DNA of 64,000 nt from Siphonodentalium dalli. Its lineage: Eukaryota > Mollusca > Scaphopoda > Gadilida > Siphonodentaliidae. Below, piece by piece: positions 21,901 to 35,500 of the stretch. Each line of letters starts with the position of its first letter. Position 1 is the stretch's first letter. The notes under the pieces are model-generated. The model saw nothing but the letters and a program-made list of their open reading frames with translations, did not search any database and was not told where the DNA came from. The stretch is taken from positions 182,286,796 to 182,350,795 of the forward strand of contig CP136068.1 in assembly GCA_032622095.1 (NCBI GenBank), written 5' to 3'. Position numbers and translations under genes: made by a program.

Positions 21901-22438
21901 AGAGCATTGTATACATCCTTTTTGTCAAATTTGGTACGATGTTCAAGCATATGTTTACGAATTATTTCTGCTGCTCCAACAATTTGTAGCGCTTAATTAT
22001 ATTTATAAGCTTGGGATAGTACAGAACTAACTGTGTCTGAGAATGTCATAAGCACATCGTGACCATGTTTGTGATCCTCTATTTTTTTGAAGAATTTTGA
22101 AGAAAAAAACCTGTAAAAATATGAAAATAATCAATAAATTCCGAAAAATAATAATATTTTTGCATACTTATGATAACGCAAACTTTAAAGGGATGATTTA
22201 CTTATATATCGTAACAAAGAAAGAACCGAAAAGTGGTTAGTGTATCTTATATACTGGGTAGAAGTTCAATGCGGCGGCCATTTTGAAAAATGGCGGCCAT
22301 CTTGAATCCGGTGGCCATTTTGATTGGTTTGTCGAGCAATTTGTTTTAGTAATATATATTGATCATGCATACCAAGTTTCATGCTTGTATCACCAACTGA
22401 ACGATTGTACCATAATTTTACACTTAGCCGCCCTACTA

Positions 22439-22741
22439 TTTAGTCTAACGTGAGGTTCTTAAGAAAAATCCTAAAATTAAGACATAAGTTATGGTCCTCC
22501 TTTTGTCGGAAATATAGATGGGATCTGGTTCGTGTATGTTATTATAAATAAATTTAAATGAATAACATCTTACGAACACGGAGGGATGTTTCGGAAATTG
22601 TGGTCTATAGTTAATAGCCAACTGGTACGCTGTAGCAGGGACGTGACCTGCAATGGTTGCGCGATTGGCGGGGTGTGATGCAGTGTCCATTCCCAATACT
22701 AACTGGAAAAAGCCAAGACCTAACTATACAGTTCTCATTGT
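22439..22741. other. Junction between the dead transposon and the 139 bp satellite
   Basis: About 22442-22500 contains TTCTTAAG and AAAATTAAGAC, the likely second half of the CTTAAG-rich MITE interrupted at 18341. The rest shows no gene or known repeat, although a small minus-strand frame crosses it. Confidence 0.4.
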
Positions 22742-25700
22742 TGTTATGGGCGCGTGGCACACCCAAATACACAATATAAACACCCCTCGCCCCTCAACAT
22801 CACTCCCGGGGGTACAACCCGGTGGGGCGAAAATGGGAACGGACCATTTTCGTGAACGGTAAGGACATCGACCGATTTGACGGCATGGGTGGGTGACCCG
22901 CCCCAAATAAACCATAGAAATACCCGAACCCCACCATCACCGGGGGGGGGGGGGGGTAACACACCGATGGGTAAACATTGGGTATGGACCATTTTCGAGA
23001 ACGGTACGGATTTCGACCGATTGATGGCATTTGGGTGGGTGGCCCGACACTATACACCATAGAAAAACCCCATCCCACCTGTCAGCTGGGGGTACCTCCC
23101 AAGGGGGTGAAAATGAGGTACATGTATCGACCATTTTCGAGAAGGTAAGAATTTCGACCGATTTGACTACATGGCAGGGTGGCCCACCATAACACCACCC
23201 TACAAACACTCCGACCCTCCAATCATCCGGAGGTACCACCCTGAGGTGTGAAAATGGGGTATGGACCATTTTCGAGAACGGTAAGGGTTTCGACCGATTT
23301 GACGGCATGGGTGGGTGGCCCGCTCCAAATACACCCTAGAAACACCCATTCCCCCATCCATCACCACGGGGGTACCACTCCGAGGGGGTGAACATGGGGT
23401 ATGGACCATTTTCGAGACGGTAAGGATATTGACCGATTTGACGGTATGAATGGGTTGCCCTACTAACACGCCCTAGAAACGTCCCGACCCCCATCATCAC
23501 CCACGGGAGGTATGCTACCACCCGAGGGGTTAAAATGCGGTATGGACCATTTTCGAGAACGGTAAAGGTTTCAACCAATTTGACGGCATGTGTGGGTGAC
23601 CCGCCCAAAATAGACCATGGAAACACCCCGATCCCCATCCATCACCCCGGCGGTACCACCCCGAGAAGATGAAAATGGGGTATGGACCATTTTTGAGAAA
23701 GGTAAGGACTTCAACCGATTTGACGGCACGGGTGGGTGGCTTACCCAAATACACCATAGAAACACACGATCGCACACCATCACCACCGTGGGTACCACCC
23801 GAGGGGTGAACATGGGGTATGGACCATTTTCAAGAACGGTAAGGATTTCAACTGATTTGACGGCGTGGGTGGTTGGCCAGCCACAAATATACACTAGAAA
23901 CACACCTACCCCAACCATCATCCCCTGTGGTACCACAACGAGGGGGTAAAAATGGAGTATGGACAATATTCTAGAACGGTAAGGATTTCAACCGATTTGA
24001 CGTTATGGGCGGGTGGCACACCCCAAATACACAATAGAAACACCGCACAACCGGGGAGTACCACCCGATGGTTGAAAATGGGGTATGGACCATTTTCGAG
24101 AAAGGTAAGGACTTCAACCGATTTGACGGCACTGGTGGGTGGCTTACCCAAATACACCATAGAAACACACGATCGCACACCCATCAGCACCGTGGGTACC
24201 ACCCGAGGGGTGAACATGGGGTATGGACATTTTCGAGAATGGTAAGGATTTCAACTGATTTGACGGCGTGGGAGGGTGGCCAGCCACAAATATACACTAG
24301 AAACAAACCTACCCCAACCATCATCCCCTGTGGTAACACCACGACGGGGTAAAAATGGAGTATGGACAATATTCGAAAACGGTAAGGATTTCAACCGATT
24401 TGACGTTATGGGCGGTTGGCACACCCAAATACACAATAGAAACACCCCACAACCGAGGAGTACCACCCGAGTGGTGAAAATGGGGTATGGACCATTTTCG
24501 AGAACGGTAAGAATTTCCACCGATTTGACGTCATGGGTGGGTGGTTCGCCCAAAATACAACCTAGAAACACCCGAACCCCACCATCACCGGGGAGGGGGG
24601 TAACACTCCAAGGGGGTGAACATTGGGTATGGACCATTTTCGAGAACGGTAAGTATTTCGACCAATTTGACGGCATTTCGGGTGTGTGGCCTGCATGAAA
24701 TACATCACAGAAAAACCACACCAACCTGTCAGCTGGGGGTACCACGCAAGGGAGTGAAAATGAGGTATCGACCATTTTCGAAAAGGAAAGGATTTCGACC
24801 GATTTGACTAGATGGGAGGGTGGCCCGCCAAAACCACACCCTCGAAACACCCCGACACCACCAATCACCACCGGAGGTACCAGCCCGAGGGGGTAAAAAT
24901 GGGGTATGGACCATTTTCGAGAATTGTAAGGATTTCGACCGATTTGACGGCATGGATCGGTGGCCACCCCGAGATTAAAATGGGGTATGGACCATTTTCG
25001 CAAACGGTAAGGATTTCGACCGATTTGATGTTATGGGCGCGTGGCACACCCAAATACACAATATAAACACCCCTCGCCACACAACATCACTCCCGGGGGT
25101 TCAACCCGATGGGGTGAAAATGGGAACGGACCATTTTCGAGAACGGAAAGGACATCGACCGATTTGACGGCATGGGTGGGTGACCCGCCCCAAATAAACC
25201 ATAGAAACACCCGAACCCCACCCATCACCGGGGGGGGGGGGGGTAACACTCCGAGGGGTATTTGATGGCATTTGGGTGGGTGGCCCGTCTATATACACCA
25301 TAGAAAAACCCCATCCCACCTGTCAGCTGGGGGGTACCTCCCAAGGGGGTGAAAATGAGGTACACGTATCGACCATTTTCGAGAAGGTAAGAATTTCGAC
25401 CGATTTGACTACATGGCAGGGTGGCCCACCATAACACCACCCTAGAAACACTCCGACCCCTCCAATCACCCGGAGGTACCACCCTGAGGTGTGAAAATGG
25501 GGTATGGACCATTTTCGAGAACGGTAAGGGTTTCGACCGATTTGACGGCATGGGTGGGTGGCCCGCTCCAAATACACCCTAGAAACACCCATTCCCCCAT
25601 CCATCACCACGGGGGTACCACCCCGAGGGGGTGAACATGGGGTATGGACCATTTTCAAGTACGGTAAGGATATCGACCGATTTGACGGTATGAATGGGTT

Positions 25701-28700
25701 GCCCTACTAATACGCCCTACAAACGTCCCGACCCCCATCATCACCCACGGGAGGTATGCTACCACCCGAGGGGGTAAAATGGGGTATGGACCATTTTCGA
25801 GAACGGTAAAGATTTCAACCAATTTGACGGCATGTGTGGGTGACCCACCCAAAATAGACCATGGAAACACACCGATCCCCACCATCAACCCGGTGGTACC
25901 ACCCCGAGGAGATGAAAATGGGGTATGGACCATTTTCGAGAAAGGTAAGGACTTCAACCGATTTGACGGCACGGGTGGGTGGCTTACCCAAATACACCAT
26001 ATAAACACACGATCGCACACCCATCACCACCGTGGGTACCACCCGAGGGGGTGAACATGGGGTATGGACCATTTTCGAGTACGGTAAGGATTTCAACTGA
26101 TTTGACGGCGTGGGTGGGTGGCCAGCCACAAATATACACTAGAAACACACCTACCCCAACCATCATCCCCTGTGGTACCACCACGAGGGGGGTAAAAATG
26201 GAGTATGGACAATATTCGAGGACGGTAATGATTTCAACCGATTTGATGTTATAGGCGGGTGGCACACCCCAAATACACAATAGAAACACCCCACAACCGG
26301 GGAGTACCACCCGAGGGTTGATAATGTGGTATGGACCATTTTCGCAAACGGTAAGGATTTCGACCGATTTGATGTTATGGGCGCGTGGCACACCCAAATA
26401 CACAATATAAACACCCCTCGCCCCTCAACATCACTCCCGGGGGTACAAACCCGATGGGGCGAAAATGGGAACGGACCATTTTCGTGAACGGTAAGGACAT
26501 CGACCGATTTGACGGCATGGGTGGGTGACCCGCCCCAAATAAACCATAGAAATACCCGAACCCCACCATCACCGGGGGGGGGGGGGGGTAACACTCCGAT
26601 GGGTAAACATTGGGTATGGACCATTTTCGAGAACGGTACGGATTTCGACCGATTGATGGCATTTGGGTGGGTGGCCCGACACTATACACCATAGAAAAAC
26701 CCCATCCCACCTGTCAGCTGGGGGTACCTCCCAAGGGGGTGAAAATGAGGTACATGTATCGACCATTTTCGAGAAGGTAAGAATTTCGACCGATTTGACT
26801 ACATGGCAGGGTGGCCCACCATAACACCACCCTAGAAACACTCCGACCCCTCCAATCACCCGGAGGTACCACCCTGAGGTGTGAAAATGGGGTATGGACC
26901 ATTTTCGAGAACGGTAAGGGTTTCGACCGATTTGACGGCATGGGTGGGTGGCCCGCTCCAAATACACCCTAGAAACACCCATTCCCCCATCCATCACCAC
27001 GGGGGTACCACCCCGAGGGGGTGAACATGGGGTATGGACCATTTTCAAGTACGGTAAGGATATCGACCGATTTGACGGTATGAATGGGTTGCCCTACTAA
27101 CACGCCCTACAAACGTCCCGACCCCCATCATCACCCACGGGAGGTATGCTACCACCCGAAGGGTTAAAATGGGGTATGGACCATTTTCGAGAACGGTAAA
27201 GATTTCAACCAATTTGACGGCATGTGTGGGTGACCCGCCCAAAATAGACCATGGAAACACCCCGATCCCCACCCATCACCCCGGCGGTACCACCCCGATG
27301 AGATGAAAATGGGGTATGGACCATTTTTGAGAAAGGTAAGGACTTCAACCGATTTGACGGCACGGGTGGGTGGCTTACCCAAATACACCATAGAAACACA
27401 CGATCGCACACCCATCACCACCGTGGGTACCACCCGAGGGGTGAACATGGGGTATGGACCATTTTCGAGAACGGTAAGGATTTCAACTGATTTGACGGCG
27501 TGGGTGGGTGGCCAGCCACAAATATACACTAGAAACACACCTACCCCAACCATCATCCCCTGTGGTACCACCACGAGGGGGTAAAAATGAAGTATGGACA
27601 ATATTCGAGAACGGTAAGAATTTCAAACGATTTGACGTTATGGGCGGGTGGCACACCCCAAATACACAATAGAAACACCCCACAACCGGGGAGTACCACC
27701 CGAGGGTTGAAAATGGGGTATGGACCATTTTCGAGAAAGGTAAGGACTTCAACCGATTTGACGGCACTGGTGGGTGGCTTACCCAAATACACCATAGAAA
27801 CACACGATCGCACACCCATCACCACCGTGGGTACCACCCGAGGGGTGAACATGGGGTATGGACCATTTTCGAGTACGGTAAGGATTTCAACTGATTTGAC
27901 GGCGTGGGTGGGTGGCCAGCCACAAATATACACTAGAAACACACCTACCCCAACCATCACCCCCTGTGGTACCACCACGAGGGGGTAAAAATGGAGTATG
28001 GACAATATTCGAAAATGGTAAGGATTTCAACCGATTTGACGTTATGGGAGGTTGGCACACCCCAAATACACAATAGAAACACCCCACAACCGGGGAGTAC
28101 CACCCGAGGGGCGAAAATGTGGTATGGACCATTTTCGAGAACGGTAAGGATTTCGACCGATTTGACGTCATGGGTGGGTGGCCCGCCCAAAATACAACCT
28201 TGAAACACCCGAACCCCACCATCACCCGGGGGGGGGGGGGTAACACTCCAAGGGGGTGAACATTGGGTATGGACCATTTTCGAGAACGGTAAGTATTTCG
28301 ACCTATTTGACGGCATTTCGGGTGGGTGGCCTGCATGAAATACATCACAGAAAAACCACGCCAACCTGTCAGCTGGGGGTACCACGCAATGGGGTGAAAA
28401 TGAGGTATCGACCATTTTCGAAAAGGAAAGGATTTCGACCGATTTGACTAGATGGGAGGGTGGCCCGCCAAAACCACACCATCGAAACACCCCGACACCA
28501 CCAATCACCACCGGAGGTACCAGCTCGAGGGGGTAAAAATGGGGTATGGACCATTTTCGAGAATTGTAAGGATTTCGACCGATTTGACGGCATGGATCGG
28601 TGGCCACCCCGAGATGAAAATGGGGTATGGACCATTTTCGAGAAAGCTAAGGACTTCAACCGATTTGATGGCATGGGTGGGTGGCCCACCCCAAATACAC

Positions 28701-29400
28701 CATAGAAACACCCCGACCCCACCAATCATCCCGGATGTACCAGCCCGATGGGGTGAAAATGGGGTATGGAACATTTTCGAGAACGGTAAGGATTTCGACC
28801 GATTTGACGGCATGGGTCGGTGGCCAGCCACAAATACACCATAGGAAACCCCCGACCCCAACAATCACCCCGGTGGTACCCGCCCGAGGGGGTGAAAATG
28901 GGGTATGGACCATTTTCGCAAACGGTAAGGATTTCGACCGATTTGATGTTATGGGCGCGTGGCACACCCAAATACACAATATAAACACCCCTCGCCCCTC
29001 AACATCACTCCCGGGGGTACAACCCGATGGGGTGAAAATGGGAACGGACCATTTTCGAGAACGGTAAGGACATCGACCGATTTGACGGCATGGGTGGGTG
29101 ACCCGCCCCAAATAAACCATAGAAACACCCGAACCCCACCCATCACTGGGGGGGGGGGGGTAACACTCCGAGGGGTGAACATTGGGTATGGACCATTTTC
29201 GAGAACGGTACGGATTTCGACCGATTGATGGCATTTGGGTGGGTGGCCCGCCTCTATACACCATAGAAAAACCCCATCCCACCTGTCAGCTGGGGGTACC
29301 TCCCAAGGGGGTGAAAATGAGGTACATGTATCGACCATTTTCGAGAAGGTAAGAATTTCGACCGATTTGACTACATGGCAGGGTGGCCCACCATAACAAC
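22742..29400. repeat. ~139 bp satellite, about 48 monomers, with higher-order structure
   Basis: Each monomer contains GGACCATTTTCGAGAACGGTAAGG, CGACCGATTTGACGGCATGG, GTGGGTGGCCCGCCC, AAATACACCATAGAAACACC, a G- or C-run and GGTACCACCC...GGGGTGAAAATGGGGTAT. Spacing is mostly 137-142 bp, with the same ~80 bp truncated monomer at about 24909-24988 and 28549-28629. Variants recur at a ~3.63 kb offset, giving one higher-order unit at about 22744-26375 and a partial second at 26376-29400. Long frames occur on both strands because the monomer has few stops. 139 is not divisible by 3, so no constant protein repeat is encoded. Confidence 0.95.
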
Positions 29401-29404
29401 CACC

Positions 29405-32400
29405 CCCCCCCCCATTTCGGGGATGGTGGGATGTAATTATGTGTATTTGAGGCGGCCACCCACCCTCGCCGTCAAATCACCGATCCGAAAAAAACGGTTC
29501 AAAAAGGACCTATTATTCCGAATCCGCACGAATACTAAATTCGAGAAAATCCCCAATGTGACAAAAATGCATCCCATATTTATAGAACCAATCTATATAG
29601 TCACACGGGGCGATCACAAATGTCACCGATACTTCCGCACATATGTTCACAAATACGATATGGCCAAATAACCTCACGATTAGCGCTAATATGTGAGTTA
29701 TTATTTCAATTTCCCACCAAAACTAAACCCTAGGTAGCTACCATATATAGGAGTCAATCTTACGCGATATTGGGGAATTTGTCGTGTTTCGTTTCAATGG
29801 GAAATCGATTGGTGTGCCCTCTATTCTGGACAATTATTAAGTTAAATGGACGCTATTGTATTGTGCAGCCTTGCTTTTGCAGTTATTGATAATTTTAAGT
29901 GGGGTTTTGTCCCATTAAGGGTGCACAGAGAGCAGTACAGTTCAATCATTTCTAAACTGGCTACCATATATAGGAGCCAATCTTACGCGATATTGGGGAA
30001 TTTGTCGGGTTTCGTTTCAATGGGGAATCGAATGGTGTGCCCTCTATTGTGGACAATTGTTAAGTTAAATTGACGCTATTGTATTGTGCAGCATTGCTTT
30101 TGCAGTTATTGAAAGGACCTATCATTCCGATTCCCCACGAATACTAATCCGAGAAAATACCCAATGTGACAAAAAATGCATCCCATATTTATAGAACCCA
30201 TATATAGTCACATGGGGTGATCACAAATGTCACCGATACTTCCGCACATATGTTCACAAATACGATATGGCCAAATAACCTCACGATTAGCGCTAATATG
30301 TGAGTTATTATTTCAATTCCCCACCAAAACTAAATCCTAGGTAGCTACCATATATAGGAGTCAATCTTACGCGATATTGGGGAAATTGTCGGGTTACGTT
30401 TCAATGGGGAATCGATTGGTGTGCCCTCTATTGTGGACAATTATTAAGTTAAATGGACACTATTGTATTGTGCAGCCTTGCTTTAGCAATTATTGATAAT
30501 TTTAATTGGGGATTTGTCCCATTTAGGGCGCACAGAGGGCACTACAGTTCAATCATTTCTAACCTGGCTACCATATATGCGAGCCAGGATTCAGCAAAAC
30601 CGATCGCGATTTTACGTAAAACGCTGTCACTGCGAATTCTTTGGACATTGCGACACCAAATTATGAGTGGACGTTTATATGGCCACCGTCCACCTTATGT
30701 AGTCGACCGATCCAAGAAATCTCGTTCGGAAGAACCCGGATTAGGCCGGATATCATCGCTTTTATTATGATATAGAGAGTAATCAATTGGGTGGGACCCC
30801 CCCCCCCATTTCTTTGAGGGTGGGATCTATCTATGGGTATTTGAGGCGGCCACCCACCCTCGTCGTCAAATCGCCGATCCGAGAAAACCCGTTCAAAAAG
30901 GACGTGTTATTCCGATTTCCCACGAATACTAAATTCGAGAAAATCCCCAATGTGACAAAAATGCAACCCATATTTATAGAACCCATCTACAGTCACACGG
31001 GCGATCACAAATGTCACCGATACTTCCGCACATATGTTCACAGATGCGATATGGCCAAATAACCTCACGATTAGCGCTAATATCTGAGTTATTATTTCAA
31101 TTCCCCACCAAAACTAAACCCTAGGTAGCTACCATATATACGAGTCAATCTTTTGCAATATTGGGGAATTTGTCGGGTTTCGTTTCAATGGGGAATCGAT
31201 TGGTGTGCCCTCTATTGTGGACAATTATTAAGTTAAATGGACACTATTGTATTGTGCCGACTTGCTTTTGCAATTATTGATAATTTTAATTGGAGTTTTG
31301 TCCCATTAAGGGCGCACAGAGGGCACTACAGTTCACTCATTTCTAACCTGGCTACCATATATGCGAGCCAGGATTCAGCAAAACCGATCGCGATTTACGT
31401 AAAACGCTGTCACTGCGAATTCTTTGGACATTGCGACACCAAATTATGAGTGGACGTTTATATGGCCACCGTCCACCTTATGTAGTCGACCGATCCAAGA
31501 AATCGCGTTAGGAAGAACCCGGATTAGGCCGGATATCATCGCTTTTATTATGATATAGAGAGTAATCAATTGGGTGGGACCCCCCCCCCCCCCATTTCTT
31601 TGAGGGTGGGGTGTATCTATGGGTATTTGAGGCGGCCACCCACCCTCGTCGTCAAATCACCGATCCGAGAAATCCCGTTCAAAAAGGACGTGTTATTCCG
31701 ATTTCCCACGAATACTAAATTCGAGAAAATCCCCAATGTGACAAAAATGCATCCCATATTTATAGAACCCATCTACAGTCACACGGGCGATCACAAATGT
31801 CACCGATATTTCCGCACATATGTTCACAGATGCGATATGGCCAAATAACCTCACGATTAGCGCTAATATCTGAGTTATTATTTCAATTCCCCACCAAAAC
31901 TAAACCCTAGGTAGCTACCATATATACGAGTCAATCTTTTACGGGATATTGGGGAATTTGTCGGGTTTCGTTTCAATGGGGAATCGATTGGTGTGCCCTC
32001 TATTGTGGACAATTATTAAGTTAAATGGACACTATTGTATTGTGCAGCCTTGCTTTAGCAATTATTGATAATTTTTATTGGGGATTTGTCCCATTAAGGG
32101 CGCACAGAGGGCACTACAGTTCAATCATTTCTAACCTGGCTACCATATATGCGAGCCAGGATTCAGCAAAACCGATCGCGATTTTACGTAAAACGCTGTC
32201 ACTGCGAATTCTTTGGACATTGCGACACCAAATTATGAGTGGACGTTTATATGGCCACCGTCCACCTTATGTAGTCGACCGATCCAACAAATCTCGTTAG
32301 GAAGAACCCGGATTAGGCCGGATATCATCGCTTTTATTATGATATAGAGAGTAATCAATTGGGTGGGACCCCCCCCCCCATTTCTTTGAGGGTGGGGTGT

Positions 32401-35400
32401 ATCTATGGGTATTTGAGGCGGCCACCCACCCTCGTCGTCAAATCGCCGATCCGAGAAATCCCGTTCAAAAAGGACGTGTTATTCCGATTTCCCACGAATA
32501 CTAAATTCGAGAAAATCCCCAATGTGACAAAAATGCATCCCATATTTATAGAACCCATCTACAGTCACACGGGCGATCACAAATGTCACCGATATTTCCG
32601 CACATATGTTCACAGATGCGATATGGCCAAATAACCTCACGATTAGCGCTAATATCTGAGTTATTATTTCAATTCCCCACCAAAACTAAACCCTAGGTAG
32701 CTACCATATATACGAGTCAATCTTTTACGCGATATTGGGGAATTTGTCGGGTTTCGTTTCAATGGGGAATCGATTGGTGTGCCCTCTATTGTGGACAATT
32801 ATTAAGTTAAATGGACACTATTGTATTGTGCAGCCTTGCTTTAGCAATTATTGATAATTTTAATTGGGGATTTGTCCCATTAAGGGCGCACAGAGGGCAC
32901 TACAGTTCAATCATTTCTAACCTGGCTACCATATATGCGAGCCATGCAGGATTCAGCAAAACCGATCGCGATTTTACGTAAAACGCTGTCACTGCGAATT
33001 CTTTGGACATTGCGACACCAAATTATGAGTGGACGTTTATATGGCCACCGTCCACCTTATGTAGTCGACCGATCCAAGAAATCTCGTTAGGAAGAACCCG
33101 GATTAGGCCGGATATCATCGCTTTTATTATGATATAGAGAGTAATCAATTGGGTGGGACCCCCCCTCCCCCATTTCTTTAAGGGTGGGGTGTATCTATGG
33201 GTATTTGAGGCGGCCACCCACCCTCATTGTCAAATCACCGATCCGAGAAATCCCGTTCAAAAAGGACGTGTTATTCCGATTTCCCACGAATACTAAATTC
33301 GAGAAAATCCCCAATGTGACAAAAATGCATCCCATATTTATAGAACCCATCTACAGTCACACGGGCGATCACAAATGTCACCGATATTTCCGCACATATG
33401 TTCACAGATGCGATATGGCCAAATAACCTCACGATTAGCGCTAATATCTGAGTTATTATTTCAATTCCCCACCAAAACTAAACCCTAGGTAGCTACCATA
33501 TATACGAGTCAATCTTTTACGCGATATTGGGGAATTTGTCGGGTTTCGTTTCAATGGGGAATCGATTGGTGTGCCCTCTATTGTGGACAATTATTAAGTT
33601 AAATGGACACTATTGTATTGTGCAGCCTTGCTTTAGCAATTATTGATAATTTTTATTGGAGATTTGTCCCATTAAGGGCGCACAGAGGGCACTACAGTTC
33701 AATCATTTCTAACCTGGCTACCATATATGCGAGCCAGGATTCAGCAAAACCGATCGCGATTTTACGTAAAACGCTGTCACTGCGAATTCTTTGGACATTG
33801 CGACACCAAATTATGAGTGGACGTTTATATGGCCACCGTCCACCTTATGTAGTCGACCGATCCAAGAAATCTCGTTAGGAAGAACCCGGATTAGGCCGGA
33901 TATCATCGCTTTTATTATGATATAGAGAGTAATCAATTGGGTGGGACCCCCCCCCCCCATTTCTTTGAGGGTGGGGTGTATCTATGGGTATTTGAGGCGG
34001 CCACCCACCCTCGTTGTCAAATCGCCGATCCGAGAAATCCCGTTCAAAAAGGACGTGTTATTCCGATTTCCCACGAATACTAAATTCGAGAAAATCCCCA
34101 ATGTGACAAAAATGCATCCCATATTTATAGAACCCATCTACAGTCACACGGGCGATCACAAATGTCACCAATATTTCCGCACATATGTTCACAGATGCGA
34201 TATGGCCAAATAACCTCACGATTAGCGCTAATATCTGAGTTATTATTTCAATTCCCCACCAAAACTAAACCCTAGGTAGCTACCATATATACGAGTCAAT
34301 CTTTTACGGGATATTGGGGAATTTGTCGGGTTTCGTTTCAATGGGGAATCGATTGGTGTGTCCTCTATTGTGGACAATTATTAAGTTAAATGGACACTAT
34401 TGTATTGTGCAGCCTTGCTTTAGCAATTATTGATAATTTTTATTGGGGATTTGTCCCATTAAGGGCGCACAGAGGGCACTACAGTTCAATCATTTCTAAC
34501 CTGGCTACCATATATGCGAGCCAGGATTCAGCAAAACCGATCATGATTTTACGTAAAACGCTGCCACTGCGAATTCTTTGGACATTGCGACACCAAATTA
34601 TGAGTGGACGTTTATATGGCCACCGTCCACCTTATGTAGTCGACCGATCCAAGAAATCTCGTTAGGAAGAACCCGGATTAGGCCGGATATCATCGCTTTT
34701 ATTATGATATAGAGAGTAATCAATTGGGTGGGACCCCCCCCCCCCCCATTTCTTTGATGGTGGGGTGTATCTATGGGTATTTGAGGCGGCCACCCACCCT
34801 CGTCGTCAAATCGCCGATCCGAGAAATCCCGTTCAAAAAGGACGTGTTATTCCGATTTCCCACGAATACTAAATTCGAGAAAATCCCCAATGTGACAAAA
34901 ATGCATCCCATATTTATAGAACCCATCTACAGTCACACGGGCGATCACAAATGTCACCGATATTTCCGCACATATGTTCACAGATGCGATATGGCCAAAT
35001 AACCTCACGATTAGCGCTAATATCTGAGTTATTATTTCAATTCCCCACCAAAACTAAACCCTAGGTAGCTACCATATATACGAGTCAATCTTTTACGCGA
35101 TATTGGGGAATTTGTCGGGTTTCGTTTCAATGGGGAATCGATTGGTGTGCCCTCTATTGTGGACAATTATTAAGTTAAATGGACACTATTGTATTGTGCA
35201 GCCTTGCTTTAGCAATTATTGATAATTTTAATTGGGGATTTGTCCCATTAAGGGCGCACAGAGGGCACTACAGTTCAATCATTTCTAACCTGGCTACCAT
35301 ATATGCGAGCCAGGATTCAGCAAAACCGATCGCGATTTTACGTAAAACGCTGTCACTGCGAATTCTTTGGACATTGCGACCCCAAATTATGAGTGGGCGT

Positions 35401-35500
35401 TCATATGGCCACCGTCCACCTTATGTAATCGACCGATCCGAGAAATCCCGCTCGAAAAAGCCCGGATCAGGCCGGATCAGCGTCGCTCGCTCCGGGGATT
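29405..35500. repeat. ~788 bp satellite, six full units plus rearranged left units
   Basis: Full units begin near 30789, 31573, 32361, 33150, 33939 and 34727 at GGGTGGGAC followed by a C-run and CATTTCTTTGAGGGTGGGG. Unit lengths are 784-790 bp. The left end (29405-30788) holds two shortened or rearranged units with a duplicated CCATATATAGGAG...TTTCAATGGG block (about 29740 and 29965). Two 91-codon plus-strand frames recur in most units but follow the repeat identity and show no domain. The first ~100 bp of each unit is a diverged, inverted relative of the 139 bp satellite monomer. Confidence 0.95.

Larger units (their letters stand above)
18341..22438 (-). mobile_element. 4.1 kb DNA transposon with ~150 bp inverted termini, Academ-like, dead
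   Basis: Both ends begin TAGTAGGGCGGCTAAGTGTAAAAT when read inward. They continue in parallel through GATACAAGCAT, CGACAAACCA and alternating AAGATGGCCGCCATTTT motifs (18341-18492 and 22270-22438). Each end is abutted by TTT, compatible with a 3 bp target-site duplication. The interior encodes, on the minus strand, a heavily mutated protein with FEN1/XPG-like nuclease motifs. Academ transposons are known to carry an XPG-like nuclease and to make 3-4 bp duplications, so this assignment fits. The superfamily II helicase expected in some Academ proteins is not seen, so it remains an inference. Confidence 0.65.

Noticed and set aside
24251-25003. 250-codon minus-strand frame
   Set aside because: Lies wholly in the 139 bp satellite; the openness follows from the low stop content of the monomer and the frame rotates each monomer.
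22742-29400. CRISPR-like array
   Set aside because: Repeats are contiguous satellite monomers with graded divergence, without unique spacers, in animal DNA.
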